A program made the translations under genes and the position numbers. A DNA stretch of 5,794 nucleotides. Source: CAZCBJ01 sp964496705 (lineage in GTDB: Bacteria > Chloroflexota > Anaerolineae > Anaerolineales > Anaerolineaceae). Below the pieces are notes generated by a model. It ran no database searches. It was not told the origin of the DNA and saw nothing but the letters and a program-made list of their open reading frames with translations. The stretch's first letter is position 1. Each line of letters opens with the position of its first letter. The DNA lies in the NCBI GenBank assembly GCA_964496705.1, contig CAZCBJ010000236.1, forward strand, positions 1-5,794, in the 5' to 3' direction. Below, in pieces: positions 1 to 5,717 of the stretch.

Positions 1-712
1 CGGCCTCGATGCCGCCCACGCCCCAGCCCAGCACGCCCAGGCCGTTGATCATCGTGGTGTGCGAGTCGGTGCCGACCAGCGTGTCAGGGTAAGCCAGGGG
101 GGGCGCGGAAGCCAAAGGGGGGGTCATCATGGCCCCTCCTTGCGGGGCAGGGCGGCTCATCACCACCGAAGCCAGGTATTCGACGTTGACCTGATGCACA
201 ATGCCGGAGGCGGGCGGGATGATGCGCAGGTTCTGGAAGGCGTTTTGCGCCCAGCGCAGGAAGCCGAAACGCTCGCGGTTGCGCTCGAATTCGATGGCGG
301 CGTTACGCTCGGCGGCGTCGGGCGCGCCGAAGACGTCCACCTGCAGCGAATGGTCAATGACCAGGTCCACCGGGATGAGCGGGTTGATGCGGCGCGGGTC
401 GCCCCCCTGGCGGGCCAGCGCAGCGCGCATGGCGGCCAGGTCGTTGATCACCGGCACGCCGGTCAGGTCCTGCAGCAGCACGCGGGCGGGGAAGAAGCGC
501 ATCACCGGGCGGGCGGAGGCGGACGGCTGCCAGCCGGCCAGGTTGCGCACGTCCTGTTCGGTCACAATCTGCCCGTCGCAGCGGCGCAGCGCCATTTCGA
601 GCAGCACGCGGATCGAATAGGGCAGGCGCTCCAGGCGGGTCAGCCCGGCTTCTTCCAGCTCCCGCAGGTGGAAGATGGTGTAGGTCTGGTGGTGGACGGA
701 GAGGGTGGACAT
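1..712 (-). CDS. acnA: Aconitate hydratase A (aconitase), N-terminal part, cut by the left edge
   Basis: Aconitase converts citrate to isocitrate in the cytoplasm, using a [4Fe-4S] cluster. The 237 visible codons start at the ATG at 712-710 and stay open to the window edge. The protein opens MSTLSVHHQTYTIFHLRELE and reads through LERLPYSIRVLLE (28-39), INPLIPVDLVIDHS (109-122), FLRWAQNAFQNLRIIPP (151-167), GIVHQVNVEYL (170-180) and LVGTDSHTTMINGLGVLGWG (212-231), all hallmarks of the AcnA/IRP family. The cluster cysteines and the swivelling C-terminal domain lie outside the window. Residues 185-205 form a low-complexity segment about 12 residues longer than the matching stretch of E. coli AcnA as I recall it. 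No Shine-Dalgarno precedes the ATG; a 7-bp repeat array starts 4 nt upstream. The isocitrate dehydrogenase gene lies 273 bp upstream on the same strand, so consecutive TCA-cycle enzymes are neighbours. Identification is very secure. Confidence 0.97.
   Translation of the reverse strand, partial: MSTLSVHHQTYTIFHLRELEEAGLTRLERLPYSIRVLLEMALRRCDGQIVTEQDVRNLAGWQPSASARPVMRFFPARVLLQDLTGVPVINDLAAMRAALARQGGDPRRINPLIPVDLVIDHSLQVDVFGAPDAAERNAAIEFERNRERFGFLRWAQNAFQNLRIIPPASGIVHQVNVEYLASVVMSRPAPQGGAMMTPPLASAPPLAYPDTLVGTDSHTTMINGLGVLGWGVGGIEA
98..160 (-). other. Low-complexity in-frame insertion in aconitase, with palindrome and two G7 tracts
   Basis: This DNA encodes aconitase residues 185-205, rich in Pro, Ala, Gly and Met. 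It lies between VNVEYL and AYPDTLVGTDSHTT, where E. coli AcnA has a shorter linker. On the plus strand it holds a palindrome (GCCCC at 132-136, GGGGC at 144-148) and two runs of seven G (97-103 and 117-123). The composition differs from the surrounding ordinary coding sequence. I infer a small repeat element fixed in frame in a surface loop; a sequencing error in the G tracts is a weaker alternative, because the frame is correct on both sides. Confidence 0.6.
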
Positions 713-715
713 GGT

Positions 716-841
716 TATCGGTTGTCGGTAGTCGGTTGTCAGTTATCGGTAGTCGGTTGTCAGTTATCAGTTATCAGTTATCGGTTATCGGTTGTCAGTA
801 ATCGGTTATCGGTTGTCAGTTATCGGTTATCGGTTATCGGT
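716..841. repeat. Heptanucleotide tandem array, 18 units in perfect phase
   Basis: Eighteen consecutive 7-bp units run from 716 to 841 with no phase break. Unit types are TATCGGT, TGTCGGT, AGTCGGT, TGTCAGT, TATCAGT and AATCGGT, giving the consensus TRTCRGT (complement ACYGAYA). The array ends 3 bp before the start codon of aconitase (712-710, minus strand), so the aconitase leader would read as an A/C-rich repeat. There are no unique spacers, so it is not a CRISPR. It resembles the short tandemly repeated sequences known from cyanobacteria and seen in Chloroflexota. Confidence 0.95.
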
Positions 842-851
842 TGGCGGACGC

Positions 852-907
852 TGTCAGTTCTTGGCTCTCATCTGGCAGTTCTCAGCGCTCAGCCGTCAGC
901 TATCCGT
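852..907. repeat. Degenerate continuation of the heptamer array, 8 units
   Basis: After one irregular unit (842-848) and a 3-bp phase slip, eight further 7-bp units can be read: TGTCAGT, TCTTGGC, TCTCATC, TGGCAGT, TCTCAGC, GCTCAGC, CGTCAGC and TATCCGT. They drift towards NNTCAGC. The period is kept while the sequence decays, as expected for an older part of the same array. Confidence 0.7.
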
Positions 908-952
908 GGGAACACAATGCAGGCATTCGCCCTTGTCGGCGGCTCTTTCTTC

Positions 953-985
953 ACAATTACCCATCACTTATCACTTCTTTCCAAA

Positions 986-1008
<23 letters not shown>
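953..1008. repeat. Second heptamer family (acaattc type) overlapping the 3' end of isocitrate dehydrogenase
   Basis: Eight 7-bp units run ACAATTA, CCCATCA, CTTATCA, CTTCTTT, CCAAATC, ACAATTC, ACGATTG, ACAATTG. The sequence differs from the TCGGT family but the period is again 7. The stop codon of isocitrate dehydrogenase (988-986) and its last seven codons lie inside it. Between 908 and 952 I see only a 12-bp palindrome, AATGC-AG-GCATT (916-927), and no gene. Confidence 0.65.
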
Positions 1009-2284
<1,276 letters not shown>

Positions 2285-2291
2285 GCGCGTG

Positions 2292-2300
2292 ATTGTATCA
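2292..2300 (-). promoter_or_regulatory. Extended -10 promoter of icd, placed for a leaderless transcript
   Basis: The minus strand reads TGATACAAT: a TG at the extended -10 position followed by the hexamer TACAAT (2297-2292). Only seven bases separate the hexamer from the ATG of icd, so transcription should begin at or within a base or two of the start codon. No Shine-Dalgarno is present. No good -35 is seen 17 bp upstream, which extended -10 promoters can tolerate. The same 9-mer occurs before the gene at 3865. Confidence 0.65.
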
Positions 2301-2302
2301 GG

Positions 2303-2330
2303 TTTCGGTTTTCGGTGCTCGGTTTTCGGA
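2303..2330. repeat. Heptamer array, 4 units, flanked by 6-bp inverted repeats
   Basis: The units are TTTCGGT, TTTCGGT, GCTCGGT and TTTCGGA, in the 60-bp gap between the hydrolase stop and the icd start. CAGGTT (2299-2304) and AACCTG (2330-2335) form inverted repeats around it. In the direction of icd transcription the array reads A/C-rich (ACCGAAA). Confidence 0.8.
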
Positions 2331-2344
2331 ACCTGCGGGAAGCT

Positions 2345-3157
2345 TTATACCGGCGCCCATTTTTCCAAAAAGGCCATCACCAGCCGATTGAACACGGTCG
2401 GATTGTCCAGCGGGGCCAGATGAAGCGCATTGGGGATGACCTCATACTGGCAGTTCGGCAAGGCCGCTGCCCACAGCGGGGCAATCTTCTTTATATCGCC
2501 GGTTTGATCGTTGTCTCCATGCGTCAGCAGCACCGGCTGGGCGATGTGATAACCCGGTTTGTCGTGCAGGCAGGTGGTGACCGCGTTCCAGATGGCGATG
2601 AATTGGCGCTTGGGGATCATCGCGAAGGCTTCGGAAATATATTCGCGCACTTCTTTGCGATTTGAAAAATACGGCAAGCCGGCTTTCTTTAGCGTTTGTT
2701 CTGGGAGGAGGGCCATGATGGGCGCCGAAGAGCGCAGAATGAAGCGGTCCAACGCGCTGCGCGGCCAGGTGATACAGGTGCCGTCGGCGATGACCAACGC
2801 CTGGACGCGTTCGGGATGCTGAAAAGCCAGTTCCTGGCTGATGTAGGTGCCGTTGGAATGGCCGATGAAGACGGCCGTGTGCATCTCCAAAAGGTCCAGG
2901 ATGGCGAGCAGATCCTCGACAGCCAGCGGGATGGAGAAGGCTTCTCCCAGCGGCTGAGACAGGCCGTGGCCGCGGACGTCCCAGTTCAGGACGCGATATT
3001 TTTCGGCTACAACCGGGGAGAGGAAATCAAAAGACCGGTGGTCCACCCCGGCGCCGTGGGTGAGAACGACCAACGGCCGTTCTTTTGGCCCGCCCAGCCA
3101 ATAATGAAGGGGGCAGCCTTTTCGTTTCAAAATGTGTTCTTCCCATTGGGTTTTCAT
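2345..3157 (-). CDS. Alpha/beta-hydrolase fold protein
   Basis: A 270-residue single-domain alpha/beta-hydrolase, a usual length for the family. Features in order: LVVLTHGAGVDHRSF (29-43) with the oxyanion-hole HG, WDVRGHGLS (59-67), nucleophile elbow GHSNG (99-103) with Ser101, acid THGDND (212-217) with Asp217, and NALHLAPLDNP (243-253) with His246. The triad is complete, so the protein is probably an active esterase, lipase-like or C-C hydrolase; the substrate cannot be told from the sequence. There is no signal peptide, so it should be cytoplasmic. The ATG at 3157 is supported by GGAGG eight bases upstream. The gene is divergent from the lipoprotein gene and 60 bp upstream of icd, which has its own promoter. 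Codon choice looks less GC-biased than in neighbouring genes, which may hint at separate acquisition. Confidence 0.95.
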   Translation of the reverse strand: MKTQWEEHILKRKGCPLHYWLGGPKERPLVVLTHGAGVDHRSFDFLSPVVAEKYRVLNWDVRGHGLSQPLGEAFSIPLAVEDLLAILDLLEMHTAVFIGHSNGTYISQELAFQHPERVQALVIADGTCITWPRSALDRFILRSSAPIMALLPEQTLKKAGLPYFSNRKEVREYISEAFAMIPKRQFIAIWNAVTTCLHDKPGYHIAQPVLLTHGDNDQTGDIKKIAPLWAAALPNCQYEVIPNALHLAPLDNPTVFNRLVMAFLEKWAPV

Positions 3158-3165
3158 GCTTCCAT

Positions 3166-3170
3166 CCTCC
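3166..3170 (-). promoter_or_regulatory. Ribosome binding site of the hydrolase
   Basis: The minus strand carries GGAGG, eight bases before the ATG at 3157-3155. It fixes the start codon, since an ATG overlapping this spacer is out of frame. Confidence 0.85.
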
Positions 3171-3207
3171 GGGGTGATTTGACTCTCTGCGCTCGATCTG
3201 AGGGAAC

Positions 3208-3236
3208 TTGCGGCTGGAAAAGATCGTCTGTATCAT
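3208..3236 (+). promoter_or_regulatory. Possible promoter of the META lipoprotein
   Basis: TTGCGG (3208-3213) and TATCAT (3231-3236) are separated by 17 bp, a reasonable sigma70-type match. Transcription would start near 3243, giving a leader of about 30 nt with a ribosome binding site. The -10 overlaps one copy of the TGTATCA direct repeat. Confidence 0.45.
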
Positions 3237-3238
3237 TG

Positions 3239-3247
3239 AATGTATCA
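3239..3247 (-). promoter_or_regulatory. Possible extended -10 of the hydrolase
   Basis: The minus strand reads TGATACATT, differing in one base from the TGATACAAT found before icd and the gene at 3865. A second TGATACA lies at 3235-3229 on the minus strand. Use of the first would give a leader of about 75 nt. No clear -35 is visible. Confidence 0.4.
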
Positions 3248-3258
3248 CAAAAAAAGAA

Positions 3259-3264
3259 AAGAGG
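3259..3264 (+). promoter_or_regulatory. Ribosome binding site of the META lipoprotein
   Basis: AAGAGG lies nine bases before the ATG at 3274. It favours this start over the upstream TTG at 3208, which would put a charged stretch before the signal peptide, and over the ATG at 3283. Confidence 0.7.
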
Positions 3265-3273
3265 CTGACCGGG

Positions 3274-3693
3274 ATGAAAAGGATGAAACGGGCGTTTTGG
3301 TTGGCGGTTTTGATGACCGCGCAATTGATTCTGGCGGCGTGCGGCCCGGCGGGCGAAAAAGGCGCGCTGGAGGGCAGTTGGTTGCTGGTTTCCTATGCGG
3401 GCAAGGCGCCGCTGGCGGGGACGAGCATCACCGTTGACTTCGCCGACGGGCAGGTGGGCGGCAATTCGGGCTGCAATCAGTATGGCGGCAGCTACCAGCT
3501 CCAGGGCAGCCGGTTGACCTTCGGTCAGATGGCGATGACGCTGATGGCCTGCATGGACCCGGCCGGGGCGATGGAACAGGAGGCGACCTACCTGGCGCTG
3601 CTGGGCGAGGGCAAGACCTTCGAGGTCAACGGCGGGCGGCTGGTGATCGAGACGGCTGCCGGCGAGCAGTTGGTGTTCGAACGGGCTGAATAG
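3274..3693 (+). CDS. META-domain (HslJ-like) lipoprotein
   Basis: A 139-residue exported lipoprotein. Residues 1-22 form a lipoprotein signal peptide: a basic start (MKRMKR), a hydrophobic core and the lipobox LAAC with the modified Cys at 23. The mature part is one META/HslJ (DUF306) domain: LEGSWLLVSYAGK (32-44), DGQVGGNSGCNQYGGSYQ (58-75) and LTFGQMAMTLMACMD (81-95), ending in a beta strand LVFERA. E. coli HslJ is a heat-inducible lipoprotein linked to novobiocin resistance, but the biochemical role of the domain is poorly defined, so no reaction is assigned. The protein should sit on the outer face of the cell envelope. The gene is monocistronic in appearance: a divergent promoter region lies upstream and repeats plus a large palindrome follow its TAG stop. 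Confidence 0.94.
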   Translation: MKRMKRAFWLAVLMTAQLILAACGPAGEKGALEGSWLLVSYAGKAPLAGTSITVDFADGQVGGNSGCNQYGGSYQLQGSRLTFGQMAMTLMACMDPAGAMEQEATYLALLGEGKTFEVNGGRLVIETAAGEQLVFERAE

Positions 3694-3694
3694 T

Positions 3695-3729
3695 TTTCAG
3701 GGTTTAGTTTTCGGTTATCGGTTTTCGAC
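3695..3729. repeat. Heptamer array, 5 units, directly after the lipoprotein stop
   Basis: The units are TTTCAGG, GTTTAGT, TTTCGGT, TATCGGT and TTTCGAC, starting two bases after the TAG stop. The sense strand here is T/G-rich, the opposite polarity to the arrays that precede start codons. Confidence 0.75.
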
Positions 3730-3736
3730 GAATTCA

Positions 3737-3769
3737 CCCTCCTGCAGGGTTTTAAACCCTGCGGGAGGG
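3737..3769. terminator. Palindrome, possible terminator or REP-like element
   Basis: CCCTCCTGCAGGG (3737-3749) pairs with CCCTGCGGGAGGG (3757-3769): 13 bp with a single T-G wobble, and TTTTAAA in the loop. It lies 44 bp after the lipoprotein stop and could end its transcript, but no T tract follows on either strand. It may instead be a dispersed palindromic repeat. The next 56 bp up to the promoter at 3826 hold only G-rich DNA and no feature I can support. Confidence 0.5.
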
Positions 3770-3825
3770 CGGGGAGTTGGGGGAGGTTGGGTGTGTTCAA
3801 GCCGACTTACGCTGACTTGTTCCGG

Positions 3826-3834
3826 TGATACAAT
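3826..3834 (+). promoter_or_regulatory. Extended -10 promoter of the gene at 3865
   Basis: TGATACAAT contains a TG at the extended position and the hexamer TACAAT (3829-3834). It is identical to the icd element. Transcription would start near 3841 and give a leader of about 24 nt that includes the GGAGG ribosome binding site. No good -35 is visible. Confidence 0.65.
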
Positions 3835-3852
3835 TACCCCATTCCCAACCCC

Positions 3853-3857
3853 GGAGG
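3853..3857 (+). promoter_or_regulatory. Ribosome binding site of the gene at 3865
   Basis: GGAGG sits seven bases before the ATG at 3865, a standard spacing that fixes the start. It contrasts with the aconitase, icd and methyltransferase starts, which have none. Confidence 0.85.
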
Positions 3858-3864
3858 CATTCAC

Positions 3865-4662
3865 ATGCAAACCATCACCCTCGGCGGTCTGACCGTCAGC
3901 CGTTTCATCCTGGGCAGCAACCCCTTCAGCGGATTCTCGCATCAGGGCGTGGCGCGCGACCAGGAGATGCGCCGCTATTTCTCGTCCGCCAACATCAAGC
4001 AGACCATGCGCCAGGCCGAGGCGCTGGGGGTCAACACGCTGATCGCGCGCACCGATTTTCACGTCATCCGTCTGCTGATGGAATACTGGGACGAAGGCGG
4101 GGCGCTGCAGTGGTTCTCGCAGACCTGCCCTGAAGTGGGCAGCCATTCGGCCTGCATCCAGCGCGCGGCGGCCAACGGCGCCAAAGCGGTGCACCTGCAC
4201 GGCGGGGTGATGGATCACGCGCTGGCGCAGGGCAAGCTGGACGACGTGCCGCCGGCAATAGACCTGATCCACCAGCGCGGCATGCTGGCGGGCATCGCCG
4301 GGCACAACGTGCACGTCTTCGAGTGGGCCGAGGAGGTGGGGCTGCCGGTGGATTATTACATGTGCTGCTATTACAATCCCACCGACCGCGGCAGCCGCCC
4401 GGAGCATGTGCCCACCGCTGAGGAATATTATCTGGAAGAGCACCGCCAGGCGATGGTGGCGTGCATCGCGCGGCTTTCGAAGCCGGTGATCCACTACAAG
4501 ATCATGGCCGCCGGACGCAACGATCCCGAGCAGGCCTTCGCCTTTGCCGCACGGCACATGCGCGCGAGCGACGCGGTCTGTGTGGGGGTCTATCCCAGGG
4601 ACAAGGCCGAGATGGTGGCGGAGGATGTGGCGCTGGTGGAGAAGTATATGGGTGGGAAGTGA
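3865..4662 (+). CDS. Uncharacterised TIM-barrel-like protein with aldo/keto-reductase-like N-terminus
   Basis: A 265-residue soluble protein without signal peptide or membrane segment. The start, ITLGGLTVSRFILGSNPFSG (4-23), resembles the first strands of aldo/keto reductases. The alternation of hydrophobic strands and helices, for example AEALGVNTLIART (51-63), GAKAVHLHGG (105-114), GMLAGIAGHNVH (139-150), LPVDYYMCCYYNP (160-172), KPVIHYKIMAAGR (206-218) and SDAVCVGVYPRDK (235-247), fits a barrel. I do not see the full aldo/keto reductase tetrad (Asp, Tyr, Lys, His) or its NADPH loop. Histidines cluster at predicted strand ends (110, 112, 147, 150, 210), which could bind a metal or a sugar-type ligand. 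Function is unknown; a reductase or isomerase of unknown substrate is possible. It has its own promoter and a strong ribosome binding site, so it is expressed alone. Confidence 0.88.
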   Translation: MQTITLGGLTVSRFILGSNPFSGFSHQGVARDQEMRRYFSSANIKQTMRQAEALGVNTLIARTDFHVIRLLMEYWDEGGALQWFSQTCPEVGSHSACIQRAAANGAKAVHLHGGVMDHALAQGKLDDVPPAIDLIHQRGMLAGIAGHNVHVFEWAEEVGLPVDYYMCCYYNPTDRGSRPEHVPTAEEYYLEEHRQAMVACIARLSKPVIHYKIMAAGRNDPEQAFAFAARHMRASDAVCVGVYPRDKAEMVAEDVALVEKYMGGK

Positions 4663-4678
4663 GGCGGGATTGGGAAGC

Positions 4679-4713
4679 GTGAAAAGTGATTCGTGAGAAG
4701 TGAAGAGTGAAGC
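4679..4713. repeat. Heptamer array of the GTGANNN type, 5 units
   Basis: The units are GTGAAAA, GTGATTC, GTGAGAA, GTGAAGA and GTGAAGC, starting 16 bp after the stop at 4662. This is a third sequence family sharing the 7-bp period. Confidence 0.8.
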
Positions 4714-4743
4714 CTAGATACCCGCTGTAGCAGGATGACAACT

Positions 4744-4774
4744 GAGGGCTGTCAGATGAAAGCTGACAGCCCTC
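4744..4774 (+). terminator. Intrinsic-terminator-like hairpin
   Basis: GAGGGCTGTCAG (4744-4755) and CTGACAGCCCTC (4763-4774) form a perfect 12-bp stem with a 7-base loop. Only three T residues follow (4775-4777), so the U tract is weak. It lies 81 bp after the gene at 3865-4662 and 85 bp before the methyltransferase start, and probably separates the two transcripts. Confidence 0.65.
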
Positions 4775-4783
4775 TTTGCCTGT

Positions 4784-4860
4784 AACCGACAACTGATAAC
4801 TGAAAACCGACAACCGACAACCGACAACCGATAACCAACCACCGACAACTGACAACCCTA
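4784..4860. repeat. Heptamer array, 11 units, running into the methyltransferase start codon
   Basis: Eleven 7-bp units of AACCGAC, AACTGAT, AACTGAA, AACCGAT, AACCAAC, CACCGAC, AACTGAC and AACCCTA run without a phase break. The last base of the array is the A of the ATG at 4860-4862. On the plus strand this is the complement of the TCGGT family, so the polarity is reversed relative to the other arrays in the window. Confidence 0.95.
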
Positions 4861-5654
4861 TGGACAAATACCGAAAATCCAACCGCGAGATGTGGGACGA
4901 ATGGGTGGGCATCAATGCCCGCTCAGAGATGTATGATCTGGAAGGGTTCAAAGCCGGGCGCAAGGTGCTGCGCGGGCTGGAGGTGGAGGAGGTGGGCGAG
5001 GTGCAGGGCAAGACGCTGCTGCATCTGCAGTGCCACTTCGGGCAGGACACGCTCAACTGGGCGCGGCTGGGGGCGCAGGTGACGGGGGTGGATTTTTCGC
5101 CGGAGGGGATCAAGCTGGCGCGGGAATTGAGCGCGGAGCTGGGCATCCCGGCGCGCTTCATCTGCTGCGATCTCTACGATCTGCCGGGGCAGCTGGATGA
5201 GCAGTTCGATGTGGTGTTCACCTCGTACGGGGTGCTGACCTGGCTGTCGGACAAGCGGCGCTGGGCGCAGATCGCGGCGCGCTATGTGAAGCCTGGGGGA
5301 ATGTTTTATATTGCCGAGATTCACCCGTTTGGGCTGGTGTTCGACGAGGCGGCGGAGCCGTTGCGCATAGCCTATCCATATTTTGACGCTGGGGTGATGG
5401 CATTCCCGGTGCAGGGTTCGTACGCCGACCCCACCGCCAAGACGCGCGCGACGACCTCCTACGAATGGGCCTACCCGCTGGGCGAGGTGGTGACCTGCTT
5501 GATCGAGGCCGGGCTGACCATCGAATTTCTGCACGAGTTCCCCTTCATCGGCTACCGCATGTTCCCGGCGATGGTGCAGGGCGAGGACGGCAACTGGCGG
5601 CTGCCGGGGGTTTCGCTGCCGCTGCTGTTTTCGATCCGGGCAAGAAAAGGGTGA
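4860..5654 (+). CDS. Class I SAM-dependent methyltransferase
   Basis: A 264-residue soluble protein with a Rossmann-fold methyltransferase core. Motif I is LLHLQCHFGQDTLNWARLGA (53-72), a variant with HLQCHFG in place of the usual glycine-rich loop, followed by VTGVDFSPEGI (74-84), whose acidic residue Asp78 should bind the SAM ribose. Then come FICCDLYDLP (100-109), FDVVFTSYGVLTWL (116-129) and VKPGGMFYIAE (143-153). The C-terminal part, with YEWAYPLGEVVTCLIEAGLTIEF (201-223), is typical of the Methyltransf_11/25 group. The acceptor is not predictable. The start follows a heptamer array with no Shine-Dalgarno, and the TGA stop overlaps the next array, so the gene is packed between repeats. 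A small-molecule methyltransferase is the most likely role. Confidence 0.95.
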   Translation: MDKYRKSNREMWDEWVGINARSEMYDLEGFKAGRKVLRGLEVEEVGEVQGKTLLHLQCHFGQDTLNWARLGAQVTGVDFSPEGIKLARELSAELGIPARFICCDLYDLPGQLDEQFDVVFTSYGVLTWLSDKRRWAQIAARYVKPGGMFYIAEIHPFGLVFDEAAEPLRIAYPYFDAGVMAFPVQGSYADPTAKTRATTSYEWAYPLGEVVTCLIEAGLTIEFLHEFPFIGYRMFPAMVQGEDGNWRLPGVSLPLLFSIRARKG

Positions 5655-5701
5655 TCGGTGGTCGGTGATCGGTGATCGGTTTTCAGTTTTCGGTTTTTGG
5701 T
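5653..5701. repeat. Heptamer array, 7 units, overlapping the methyltransferase stop codon
   Basis: The units are GATCGGT, GGTCGGT, GATCGGT, GATCGGT, TTTCAGT, TTTCGGT and TTTTGGT. The G and A of the TGA stop (5652-5654) are the first two bases of the array. It is inverted relative to the array upstream of the same gene. Confidence 0.85.
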
Positions 5702-5717
5702 TGAGGAGATGATCGGT

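Noticed and set aside
716..841. CRISPR array
   Set aside because: Units are 7 bp and contiguous, with no unique spacers; no cas gene is present. The 19-bp repeat at 5718-5794 also has no spacers.
3208..3273. Upstream TTG start of the lipoprotein
   Set aside because: It would add 22 residues rich in charge before the signal peptide and overlaps the proposed promoter; the ATG at 3274 has a ribosome binding site and gives a standard lipoprotein signal.
3715..4557. 280-residue minus-strand open reading frame
   Set aside because: It is antisense to the gene at 3865, which has a promoter, a ribosome binding site and an aldo/keto-reductase-like start. The minus-strand peptide shows no family motif.
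4784..4860. Transposon ends or attachment site around the methyltransferase
   Set aside because: The inverted arrays are variable tandem heptamers, not defined terminal repeats, and no transposase, integrase or target duplication is visible.
4502..5161. 219-residue minus-strand open reading frame across the 4784-4860 array
   Set aside because: It crosses the heptamer array and hairpin and overlaps two well-supported plus-strand genes in antisense; no recognisable domain.
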